From Pseudopyrenochaeta lycopersici (lineage: Eukaryota; Ascomycota; Dothideomycetes; Pleosporales; Pseudopyrenochaetaceae): 64,000 nucleotides of DNA. This document shows, piece by piece, positions 12,699-21,954 of this stretch (position 1 is the first letter of the stretch; each line of letters opens with the position of its first letter). The stretch spans positions 1 to 64,000 of the forward strand of contig NHZP01000044.1 of NCBI GenBank assembly GCA_003313425.1, written 5' to 3'. The notes beneath the pieces were generated by a model. That model did no database searches. It was not told where the DNA came from and was given only the letters and a program-made list of their open reading frames with translations. The position numbers and the translations under genes are program-made.

Positions 12699-14195
12699 TC
12701 ATTGTGTCGCGCACTGCGGGCCGCCCTCTCCTTCTTCGTCATCTTCCCACTCGCCGCCTCCAGCTCTAGGATCTCCACTGCCAGCGCCGAATTCTTCCAT
12801 ATCTGCATTCCACTCGACATCCACTTCTTCTACCTCGTCATGTTTCTCGTCATCTTGTTCGACATTGGGTAGTGCATCGCGCACTTTTTGTAGCGCAGCG
12901 TCGCTTTTGAGCCAACCATCTTCAGGGAACTCGACGTCAACAAGCAAATACAAGTCGCCCCTCGTATCACTCCGCTTCATCGGCATGCCCTCGCCGGTGA
13001 CTTTGAGGATTTGACCTGGTCGTAAGACATTGCCGTTTGGTTGCTCGACTTTGAGCTGGAGACCCCTTCCATCCAGATGCGTAAGCACAACGCGGTTGAA
13101 GCCTGTCAATGCCTCCACTAGGCTGATCTTCAATTCGGCGCGTAGATCGGCGCCTGCCCGCTCGAACACATCGTGCGGTGTTTCCGTGAGTGTGAAAACA
13201 ATGTCCCCAGGTTCTTGGTCGGGTAATTGATCCGCTTCGCCGGCGAGAGTTATCCGGTCGCCTTGTCGCGCACCACGGGGGATATAAAGCTCAAGCACGT
13301 TCTTCGACTCGACAACTTTGTTACCTTTGCACTTCTTGCAGCGCTGCTTCTCGGGAATGATTTGACCGGAGCCTTGGCAGGTACCACAGGCGACGGTTTC
13401 TTGCGTAACGAGGCCAGGGCCTACTTGACGGAGGACTGCTTTTGCTCCTGTTCCTTGTTAGTAAGGTTGGTGCTACTGATATATTATCACAAAGACGAAC
13501 CTCGCCCATTGCACACACCGCAAGCATGGCTCTTAGCACCCTGCTTGCCACCACTTCCCTTGCATACGGAACAGACGATATTCTTCGTATTGGAGAATTT
13601 GGTTGTCTTGCCCTTGTACAACTCCTCTAAGCTGACTTCATACTCTTGCTCAACCGATCGCCCTTTTCTTGGGACGTTCCTGCCGCCTGGTCCGCCCGGC
13701 ATGCCTCCCATGCCACCAAATCCGCCCATGCCACCCATGCCGCCGAACATTTGCGCAAAGATGTCGTCCATGTCGGGAGCGGCGCCCATGCCGCTCGAGG
13801 GGTCAAAGGCAGCCATGCCGTGGGTGTCATACATGGATCGCTTTTCATCGTCGGAGAGGATTTCGTAGGCCTGCTTGGCGGCCTTGAAGCGGATTTCTGC
13901 TTCGGCGCGATCCTCTTCTGCTGCCTTGTCTGGGTGGTGTGCGAGCGCAGCCTGTACCAGGTGAGATTTTGTCGGTGAACATGTTGGGCATTGGGGATGC
14001 GGACCTTGTGGTAGGCCTTTTTGATCTCGATTTTGCTTGCACCATTGGTGATGCCGAGGACCTCTGTTTTTGTTAGCTTTCGTCTCGCGATTTGCGGGCG
14101 CGCGTCCACATGCCATAGAGGTCGACTTCTTCCACGTCGTTCACTGCAATCTTGAATTAGCAGATAGTCGGCAGCCACGCACGCGGAGACGTACT
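12699..14195 (-). CDS. Type I DnaJ/Hsp40 co-chaperone with farnesylation motif (Ydj1/Mas5-like)
   Basis: Exons are 14195 (only the A of the ATG), 14143-14114, 14063-14005, 13951-13501 and 13447-12699, encoding 429 residues. The J domain (about 7-70) has HPD at 36-38. A Gly/Phe/Met-rich linker spans about 80-120. Four CxxCxG-type zinc-binding repeats lie at about 157-222: CSVCKGSG, CGVCNGRG, CGTCQGSG, CKKCKGN. A substrate-binding C-terminal domain follows. The chain ends in CATQ, a CaaX box for farnesylation as in yeast Ydj1. It stimulates Hsp70 ATPase and delivers clients, probably at ER or mitochondrial membranes. The first intron (14194-14144) splits the start codon A|TG, and an in-frame TGA lies just upstream. 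The second intron (14113-14064) appears to be GC-AG. It is divergently paired with the mitochondrial glutamyl-tRNA synthetase gene. Confidence 0.9.
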
Positions 14196-14448
14196 TTTGG
14201 CTCAAAACTCTAGGCGTCTACTCGAGTGGCCGAAGTGCAAAGAAGTATGGCCGCGAATCTATGTACAGGGAAAAAATGGCAGGCGCGGTTCCAACACAAG
14301 CGGACAAAGTCTTGTCAAGTACAGGCAGCGAAACTTTTGGCCGATCCCCGAATGCCCGCATCAAGGCGGTGAGGCTTTCTGCCGGTGAATTTCCCACCGC
14401 CACGGCCCAGCCCCAGTGCAAGCTCGACTGTCATGCGCCAACATAGCA
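14196..14448. promoter_or_regulatory. Shared divergent promoter region, DnaJ / mitochondrial GluRS
   Basis: About 250 bp separate the two divergent start codons, so both promoters must lie here. I see no clear TATA box or named operator. Confidence 0.5.
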
Positions 14449-16083
14449 ATGGCCTCCCCCGTGGTGTTTCTGCGCTCGAAATTGTCTCTCTACACATGTC
14501 GCTCATGTCTTATCCGTCTGTCCCGAGCGGCACGTCGTCCCCTGTCCTCCAAGACGGCCAGAAACCCACCAGCTAACACGGAGCTACCCTCCTTGCCAGC
14601 ACGAACGCGATTCGCGCCCTCACCCACTGGCTATCTACATCTAGGATCACTGCGGACGGCGCTGTTCAATTACCTCCTCGCGAAACGCACAGGCGGCCAG
14701 TTCCTCCTCCGCATAGAGGATACAGATCAGAAACGGACCATAGCAGACGCCGAGCAGCGGCTCTTCCAAGACCTTCATTGGGCTGGTCTACAATGGGATG
14801 AAGGACCTGAAGTAGGCGGGCCGTACGGGCCATACAGGCAGTCCCAACGCAGCGCCATATACAAGGAGCATGCGCAGAAGCTACTCGATTCCGGGCACGC
14901 CTATCGCTGCTTCTGCTCAGCCGAGCGCCTGCACCATCTCGCAGAACACAGACACCGACTCGGCCTCGCAACAGACTACGACCGCACCTGCGCCTCAATA
15001 CCCCAAGACGAGTCGGCTGCCAGAGCCCACAGCGGCGAGCTGCATACCGTTCGCCTGAGGGTCCCTGATCAGTACCCCACCTACAAAGACCTCATCTATG
15101 GCACCTTCCGCCCCCTCAAGAAACGCGGTCACGTCACCGAGTCCTCGTTCGAAGATCCCATCCTGTTGAAGTCGGATGGATTGCCTACATACCATCTTGC
15201 CAACGTTGTCGACGACCATCTCATGAAAATCACCCACGTCATCCGGGGAAGCGAATGGATGCCTAGCACACCGAAACACATTGCTATGTACCACGCATTT
15301 GGCTGGACACCACCAGAGTTTGCGCACGTAGGCCTGCTGGTCGATGACAAGGGGAACAAACTCTCCAAGAGGAATTTCGACACAGACATGACCGCTTTCA
15401 AAGAGATGGACATCTTTCCAGAAACACTGACCAACTTCGCTGCCTTGCTAGGCTGGTCACACAAGGAGAAGTCGGACGTTATGGACTTGAAGACATTGGT
15501 GGATAAGTTTAGCCTCAAATTCACCAAGGGCAACACAACCGTCACATTTGGCAAGATGCAATTTCTGCAACGGAAGCACGCCTTTGCACGTGCGCAAGAG
15601 GGCGGCCAAAAGCTGCAAGAGATGGTTGATAACGTCGCCACGCTTCTTATAAACCCTGACTCGCCGTATCCAGAGTGGAAGAGGGTCATTGGATCACCTT
15701 TCCCCGGCCAGTACATTACGCAGATCCTGCAGGTGGATGCAGAGAACTATACAAACGCAGATGAGTTCTTATATCGGAATGGCTTTTTCTTCACGCCACT
15801 TCGGCCCTTCGACAACGCCCCACCCGTGACAACATGCTCAGATATCCCTATGAAGGCCCAAAAGCTCGGCTCCGTCGAGGACGAGGCGTGGAACAGAGAC
15901 AACCTGATGAAGAAAGTACGCGAGATTATTGACTCAAGAACCGAAGGAAAGGCGGGGAGTAAAGATGTGTACCAGTATCTGCGCAAGGCTCTCACAGGCC
16001 AGGATCAAGGCATGCGGATATATGATGTTATGCTCATTCTGGGTCGAAGGGAAACTTTGGCGAGATTGGGTATTGAGCAGTGA
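14449..16083 (+). CDS. MSE1: Mitochondrial glutamyl-tRNA synthetase
   Basis: One exon encodes 544 residues from the first in-frame ATG. The N-terminus is rich in Arg, Ser and Leu with few acidic residues, as expected of a mitochondrial presequence. The class I synthetase core follows: RFAPSPTGYLHLGSLRTALF holds the HIGH-like HLGS (64-67), then RIEDTDQKR, and KLSKR (304-308) is the KMSKS-loop equivalent. The bacterial-type catalytic core and C-terminal helical anticodon-binding region match the organellar GluRS family rather than the cytosolic enzyme. It charges mitochondrial tRNA-Glu and possibly tRNA-Gln. It lies head-to-head with the DnaJ gene and converges on CSN5. Confidence 0.95.
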   Translation: MASPVVFLRSKLSLYTCRSCLIRLSRAARRPLSSKTARNPPANTELPSLPARTRFAPSPTGYLHLGSLRTALFNYLLAKRTGGQFLLRIEDTDQKRTIADAEQRLFQDLHWAGLQWDEGPEVGGPYGPYRQSQRSAIYKEHAQKLLDSGHAYRCFCSAERLHHLAEHRHRLGLATDYDRTCASIPQDESAARAHSGELHTVRLRVPDQYPTYKDLIYGTFRPLKKRGHVTESSFEDPILLKSDGLPTYHLANVVDDHLMKITHVIRGSEWMPSTPKHIAMYHAFGWTPPEFAHVGLLVDDKGNKLSKRNFDTDMTAFKEMDIFPETLTNFAALLGWSHKEKSDVMDLKTLVDKFSLKFTKGNTTVTFGKMQFLQRKHAFARAQEGGQKLQEMVDNVATLLINPDSPYPEWKRVIGSPFPGQYITQILQVDAENYTNADEFLYRNGFFFTPLRPFDNAPPVTTCSDIPMKAQKLGSVEDEAWNRDNLMKKVREIIDSRTEGKAGSKDVYQYLRKALTGQDQGMRIYDVMLILGRRETLARLGIEQ

Positions 16084-16541
16084 TATGTATGGATATCCAG
16101 TGTGCAGATGTACAGGTGGCAGATCTAGTAAGATGATAGTGTAGCATATCAGAAGGCAAGACAATGTACTTTTAGCGGCGTTGGATACCACGGGACTTGC
16201 GGACATACTCTTATAGTTGGCTCGATAGACGTCATGTATCGTCACAATCAGAACAGTCAGACGTCAGAAACCCGAGTGTTCCGACGCAAATCTCGAGCGT
16301 CGAGATCTCCATCCCTGCCCTGCGCTGGTGTATGGTTCGGCCATATTTTGTATAGTTTCAGCCTCCGTCTAGGAAGGCGAACAAATCCCCCCCCCCCCCC
16401 CGGGGGGGGGTCTGTCCATGCTGCGCGTTCCAAACAGTACCAAATGTGTCTAACTATGCATCTGTAGTGGCGGAGAGTGTCATATCGTGTGGGATGTCGG
16501 GTTGTTACCATTTTCGAGCATTGATAGCAAGAATCTGTTCA
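16084..16541. other. Convergent intergenic region
   Basis: This is the 3' flank of the GluRS and CSN5 genes. It contains a long C/G homopolymer tract (listed separately) and no gene. Confidence 0.6.
16387..16409. repeat. C15-G8 homopolymer tract
   Basis: Fifteen C followed directly by eight G. The two runs are complementary and could form a hairpin, and the C run on the other strand is a G15 run. Such tracts are prone to length errors in sequencing and assembly, so the exact count is uncertain. Confidence 0.9.
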
Positions 16542-17672
16542 TCAACTCTTCATCTCCACCTCCTGACTCTCCGAGCTCTTCTCTCCAGTCTCGTTCAGGT
16601 TGAACACCTTGTCCTTGACCTTGGCTGCGAGCAGCCCCATATCCTCTTCCCTTGCAATCTTGCTCCCTGCCGCACCCAGCTTCGCCAACTGGCCTTTGTT
16701 CTCCCCTCCGCCAGCATATCCCGGCCCGCCTTTGAACCGCTTTCCGTTGGCAGTCTCCTGCTGTGTCTTGCGCGCCAGATCACTGATTTGCTTGGTGCCG
16801 TAGTCGCGATTCGAGATGAGCGGCGACGAGGAGAGCGTCTGAACCCAATACTTGTTCCAAAGGGCCTCAAGCAGTTTGGCATCGAGCGATGACTTGTAGT
16901 GCGAGACTTCGAGAGAGTAGTAGTGATTTGCATGTGCGCCAAAGTCTTCGATCTTGCCGAGCGGAATGGTCTGGAAACCGTCGCTGTCTACGCCTCCTGC
17001 GGCCTTGGGGACCCCGCCGGACTTGTCCTTGTTCTCCACGTATTCTGTCGAATAGGTGCGGAAGGCTCCAATCTCAACCTTGCCCGCTGAGACGGTTCTG
17101 TCGGGGTCTATGACGATGGCGCAGAAGGGGTCCTGGAACTGTTGCTGCGTCTTTTGCGTGTTGACGTCGATACCAGATAGCCAGCAACCATAGCCAGGGT
17201 GGCTATGGTACCATCCCACTGCGTTGTCACACTGACCCTGCTCTCGGGCCCGGGCCAGAAACTCGACCATGTACTCGTTGGCCTCGTCCTGCGCATTCAC
17301 GCGCGTCTCCGTTCCCTCGACGGGAAGGCGGAAGGCGTCGGTGACGACAAAGGTGTGTGCTTCGATTTTGCCGAGCATGAGGCCCATGACTTCTAGGGAG
17401 CCGCCAGAGCGCGCGTGCATGACCATCTTGAGCAGAGCGACGGCGGAGATGCGGACGGCAGTGAAGTAGTGCGGGTCGGTGCGCCACGGATGGGCTTCGT
17501 TGATGGCCTTTTGGGCCGAGGCGGAATAGCTGTACAGGGCATCTTTGGTGCTGTCCACGAGCCCGATTGAGTTCTCGAGCTCTGATGGTTGTTAGCGGCT
17601 GCGTGGTGTCGGGCGCGGGGCAAGCATGGCGTCGAGGCGGGACTCACCCCAGGTCTTGAGCGCCGTCTCCAT
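16542..17672 (-). CDS. CSN5: COP9 signalosome catalytic subunit 5 (deneddylase)
   Basis: Exons 17672-17648 and 17581-16542 flank a 66-bp GTGAGT...CAG intron and encode 354 residues. The MPN+/JAMM zinc site is complete: Glu72 in [10 protein letters not shown], then His134 and His136 in [15 protein letters not shown] with Ser144 and Asp147. This is the metalloprotease centre that removes NEDD8 from cullins. The C-terminal helical part carries a Gly-rich insert around [13 protein letters not shown]. In filamentous fungi the signalosome affects development, light response and secondary metabolism. Length is normal for fungal CSN5. The tiny first exon encodes METALKTW; starting at exon 2 alone would lack an ATG. 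Confidence 0.95.
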
Positions 17673-17921
17673 GGCTGACAACTGCGTCGAAGCTGTCTGG
17701 AGAGTCAGTGGAGCGTCGGTAGAGTGTTGGTGGTGGGGGATGGCCCGCGGCCGCAGAGCTGTTGGCGGGGAGATGCCAAGAAACCTAGGCTCCCGTGGGC
17801 AGGCTCATGTTTTGAGGGTGGCAGGGCAGTTGGGAATACAAAGCACACGGTCAGAAGCATAGTCTCGGCTGGTTCAAGGATTGGATTCTGCACAGCTTCA
17901 GCAGCTACCACACGGGCTCTG

Positions 17922-18625
17922 CTAGGTCCTGCTCCCCTTCCTCGGCCCGCTTTGCTCCTCCCAACCCATCCTATCGTTCATCTCCCGCGCCTCGTCCTCC
18001 ATCTTGTGCACCCAGCGCCTTGTGAGCTCGTCGTTCTCCTTCTTCAGCTTCTCCTTCTCCTGCTCCGCCATGTTGAGCTGCAGATTCAACGCCACCATCT
18101 CATCCTGCACCTCCTCTACAAAGCGGCCCTTGCCCTTCAGCTCGTCTGCCCGGTCTCTGCCGCGTCGTTCCAGCGCCGTCCTGACTTTCTCGAGCCGTTC
18201 TATGTCCAGCTTTTGCTGCGTGTCCGAGGCCTTGAGCGCGGAGACTTCGGCGGCGAGCGTGGACAGCTGACTTTCCAGCTCGCCGCGGGCGCGCTGCGTG
18301 GAAGCCAGCTCGGAGCGGAGCTGTGCAATGGCCGAAGGCGAGGAGACGTCAGCTGTCGCTGCTTGGCCCTTGACTTTGGGGGTGCCTGGGCGTATGGTCT
18401 TGATGGAGACGCTGGGGGACGGCGCAGGCTCGTCGGCAGCGGGCGCTTGCTTGGCCAGGGCGCCGGTGCGGTCGGCGAGCCTGCTGTCTACTCATTGTAA
18501 GCAGGGGCGTGTCGGCGTGCTCAGGCTCGGTGCTACCAACAGGCGTCAATGTATTCGGCATGCGTCTTCTCGCGCCCGTCGCGCGCCTCCAGCGCAGACA
18601 GATACTCGGCGAGCGCATTGCTCAT
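17922..18625 (-). CDS. ATG16: Autophagy protein 16
   Basis: Exons 18625-18541 and 18487-17922 encode 216 residues. The phase-1 intron (18540-18488) has donor GTTGGT and restores a Tyr codon in DA-Y-SRLADRT, the conserved Atg5-binding region of fungal Atg16. The rest is mostly coiled coil, ending in the conserved ALNLQLNMAEQEKEKLKKEN block followed by ELTRRWVHKM. Atg16 dimerises through the coiled coil and tethers the Atg12-Atg5 conjugate to the phagophore, where it directs Atg8 lipidation. It lies 249 bp downstream-side of CSN5 on the same strand and is divergent from mitochondrial IF3. Length is as usual for the fungal form, without the WD40 domain of animals. Confidence 0.92.
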
Positions 18626-18870
18626 GGCGGCTGATGGCGTCGTGCAGGCTCAAGCGGGGAATGGTCGCACCCGCCCGGTGTCATGGTGGTTTGCTGCGTG
18701 GAGCAGGCTGAAGCGGCCGTGTCACCACAGCAGTGAAGGAGGGGTCTGCGGCCCTCGGAGGTCGTCGCCTCTCCGATTCGACCCCTGCTAGCGGCCGCTC
18801 AAAAGCTTCCAGTCGCACATCTCTCTGCCCTGCCCATGTCTTCTGCCATTGTCGCTGCATCTGCGTCAAG
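18626..18870. promoter_or_regulatory. Shared divergent promoter region, ATG16 / mitochondrial IF3
   Basis: About 245 bp lie between the two divergent start codons. No specific operator was recognised. Confidence 0.45.
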
Positions 18871-19686
18871 ATGCCCCCCCCACACATTTCAGGCACCTCC
18901 CGCGCCCTCTATCGTGTCTTCGTAGCCCCCAACCTGCGCGCCACCACGTCAATCCCACTCCTGTACGCTCCAGCCTTCGCTGCCGCCCACGTGAACCACA
19001 GCCTCGCTCCCAGTCTCGCCTCACGAACGTCCATCCGCACCAAAAAGTACACAAAAGACACGCGCCGCCACGCTCTCTCCGACTACTATGTCATTGATGC
19101 TGCCATCGAAGCCGACGTCATCAATCTGGTCGACGACGGCGGCAAGTTCCACAACAATGTTCCGCTCAACGAGGCGCTATCAAGTTTCAACAAGGTCACA
19201 CATCACTTGGTGCAGATGACGCCTGGAAAAGTGGACGAGTTTGGGCGCGCTGACCCTGCCAACCTCCCAACTTGCCGCGTTATCTCCAAAATGGATCTCC
19301 GCGCCCAGCACCACCGCAAACTCGATACCCTCCGCCGACAGGCTAAAGGCCAGACTACTGGTCCTACGCCGAAGAGCTTGGAGTTGAATTGGGCCATTGC
19401 AGGCGGAGATCTGAAGCATAGGTTGGAGCGACTGAAGGAGTTCCTAAGGGAAGGGAGGAAGGTCGAGGTTCTGCTGGGACCCAAGAAACGGGGAAGGAAG
19501 GCGACGGCTGACGAGGCTGACGGAGTCATGAGAGCAGTGAGAGACGCCGTCGCCGATTGTAAAGGGACAGGGGAGGTCAAAAGCGAGGGAGCGGTTGGGA
19601 GTGTCATGACAATTGTGTTTGAGGGGAGAAAGATTGAGGAGAAGAGGGATGAGGCAAAATCGGGCGACAACGTGCCTCGAGGATGA
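18871..19686 (+). CDS. Mitochondrial translation initiation factor IF-3
   Basis: A single exon encodes 271 residues from the ATG at 18871, which is followed by an eight-C run coding prolines. The same frame is open further upstream to 18733, but those codons overlap promoter sequence. The N-terminus is Arg/Ala/Ser-rich and basic, a likely mitochondrial presequence. An IF3 N-domain core follows (FHNNVPLNEALSSFNKVTH), then CRVISKMDLR and a C-domain with LELNWAIAGGDLKHRLERL. IF3 binds the small mitoribosomal subunit, prevents premature subunit joining and checks the start codon. The fungal mitochondrial forms are strongly diverged, hence moderate confidence in detail. Confidence 0.85.
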   Translation: MPPPHISGTSRALYRVFVAPNLRATTSIPLLYAPAFAAAHVNHSLAPSLASRTSIRTKKYTKDTRRHALSDYYVIDAAIEADVINLVDDGGKFHNNVPLNEALSSFNKVTHHLVQMTPGKVDEFGRADPANLPTCRVISKMDLRAQHHRKLDTLRRQAKGQTTGPTPKSLELNWAIAGGDLKHRLERLKEFLREGRKVEVLLGPKKRGRKATADEADGVMRAVRDAVADCKGTGEVKSEGAVGSVMTIVFEGRKIEEKRDEAKSGDNVPRG

Positions 19687-20021
19687 GAAAGGAAGGCCCG
19701 TGACTGAAGCATACACTAGGCAGATCGTCAATACTCTGCAGCAACATCGCCGAGCCACGGGGTGAATCTCTAGACACGGGAGCCGTTGGACCAAGAGACA
19801 GGTGCCGGCACCGTGGAAGAGACAAGGATTCGGGTGGGGTTGAAATGGCGCAATGCAAGATGGAGCATATTGTAAAACATGTAACAACAACACTGCTGCT
19901 GCCGCCGCCGCCGGCGGTAGCGTGCGTACCGGTATTATACAGACTCGACTACCTATATCGTCTATGCATATACTGTACAATGATACAATCGGGGGAAATG
20001 ATTCCACATAATGTACTACCT
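19687..20021. other. Convergent intergenic region
   Basis: This 335-bp 3' flank is shared by the IF3 and uL4m genes. It includes a short GCC/GCT-rich stretch near 19890. No gene was recognised. Confidence 0.5.
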
Positions 20022-21813
20022 CTATTCTTTTGTCTTAGCCGCCTCCCCAGCAGGTGCTGTCTTTGGTGCTTGCTTCTGGGCGGGGAATTCCACCTCCTCT
20101 GTCTCCTCCAGTTCAGTCACCTGCGCATCCCAAGCTTCAATCTCCGCGCGCTTAGCGTCAGCGAGCTCAGTGTATTGCCTAACCTCCTCCTGCATCTTCT
20201 GCTGCTTCGAGAAATCTTTTTTCAGGCCTGCAACCAGATGTTTCTGCTTCGCGACCTCTAACTTCGCCTCTAGCATCTGCAGCTCCAGCATGTCGACAGT
20301 TGTACGTTCTCCACTCGCAAGACTCAGCGATTCCTCCGCCAAATCAGCCTCACCCGCAAGGGAGTGCGCTTCAGCAATATGCTCAGATACCTGTGCAGCC
20401 AACAGCGCAGCATCATACTGGACCTCTAGTTTCTGGACCTCCAATTTTCGTACTTCGATCATGAGCTCTTCGCCCTTCTGGCGCGAAGTCTCCGCGGCAG
20501 TAGCGGCGAGCTCGCTCTTAACTCCAATCTGGTATTCTAGGGCTTGTATACGTGGGAAAAGGAGCGCAATGTCCGACGCTTCTGATCCGTCAATAAGACG
20601 TGCGTAGTCGCGGAAAGGAAGCCCAGTCTTCTGAGCGAATTGAAGTTGTTTGGCTTCGGCAAGGAGGCTATATGCCGAAACGGTAAGGTCGGCGCGTTTG
20701 GGGCCACGGGGAAGCGACTCGGCGTATGCGTAACGAGTTGCTGCTACGCTCTCGTAGGCGTCTGCGCGGGCAGCATCCTGTTGCTTGGGGTCGGCCAGTG
20801 CCAGGGCGCGGAACTCCTGCCAGCCAATTGTAGCCTCAAGGTCTTCAGGCGGAGAGCTGCGGATGAGGCTCTTATGCCATGGTGTGGCGGCTTTGTGTGT
20901 AAGGTCTTCCTGGTGAGTTAGGAGGATGTTGTGCAGCGCGTCGCGCTCGATGATGACACGTGAGAGTTCAAGCAGGTTCTTGACATCGACTTCTTCCCAC
21001 GTGAGAGTCTGTTCACCACGATCCATCTCGACTAATGCTTGCTCGAGCAGTGGCCGCTCTTCCAGTGTGACTAGTAGACTCCTGCCCCTCCCTCGTAGCT
21101 TGTCGTGATGCTTGAAGATGTCGGCCAACAATCGAGTCGACGGGCTTTCAATCTCCATGGCGTTGTCAACGATGATAAGCTCGCCTTTGCGGAATCGATA
21201 GGAGAGGGCCGTCCGCCATGCCAAGTCGTAAACCTTCTTTTGCAATTCGGTGGAGAAGTCTCGCGGCCGAGGGCCAAAAGCTACGCCTCCGCCTCTCAGC
21301 ATTGGCGACTTCTTATCTCCAAGACGGGCTCGACCCGAGCCTTTCTGAGGCCTCACCTTCCTCGCCGATCCTCGAACTTCATATCTAGTCTTGGTCGAGG
21401 CGGTACCCAGTCGCGTCATGTCACCCTCGTAGATGACGGCACGGTGTAAGATGTCCTTTCTCGTTGGGAGGTAGAGGTGGTTCGCAGGGTATGTCTCGAA
21501 CCGGAGGGGCTCGAGAGAAGGAAATCGGTGGATAGTTGCAAGTACTGTCTGCTCTTCGAATGGTTTGATGGGGACATGACCGTCAACCACGGCGCTTGCC
21601 GAGGACACGGAGGCTTTTGGCAGTCTCGAGGTAGAGATTGAGCGGGCAAAGGATGTGGATAGGGATTTCTGAGAGGCTGTGAGTGACATGGATGGGCGTG
21701 CAGGATGGACAGCCTACCACGCAGCGAGCAGGAAGTGCATCTTGCCGTAGTGACAGCCTGCTGAATTGATATGTGACGCCCCGCATTGGCGTAGATATCC
21801 TTGTGGAAGCCAT
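20022..21813 (-). CDS. YML6: Mitochondrial ribosomal protein uL4m with long C-terminal coiled-coil extension
   Basis: Exons 21813-21718 and 21668-20022 flank a 49-bp intron (GTAGGC...CTCAG) and encode 580 residues. The second acceptor CTCAG is needed to keep frame. The N-terminus is a classic presequence with Arg, Ser, Thr and no acidic cluster. The uL4 domain follows, with the conserved KVRPQKGSGRARLGDKKSP block and AFGPRPRDF. It is an exit-tunnel protein of the large mitoribosomal subunit. After roughly residue 290 the chain continues for about 290 residues of Ala/Glu/Lys/Gln-rich helix with heptad-like spacing, about twice the length of a simple uL4. It is divergent from mL38 with only 141 bp between start codons. 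Confidence 0.9.
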
Positions 21814-21954
21814 GCCGGCCGTGGTTCGAAAAGTCGACGTCGCGGAGGTCGCGCGGAGGTTGACTGAAAGAAATGGCGGGCCGTGCACCTGATTCCGACA
21901 TTTTCGATGCAGCACCACGGCGCGCTGCCTTGATCAACAACGCCATCCATTGCC
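21814..21954. promoter_or_regulatory. Compact bidirectional promoter, uL4m / mL38
   Basis: Only 141 bp separate the start codons of two large-subunit mitoribosomal protein genes. Transcription start sites and all control elements for both must overlap or lie within this segment or the first exons. I did not identify a specific operator. Confidence 0.7.
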
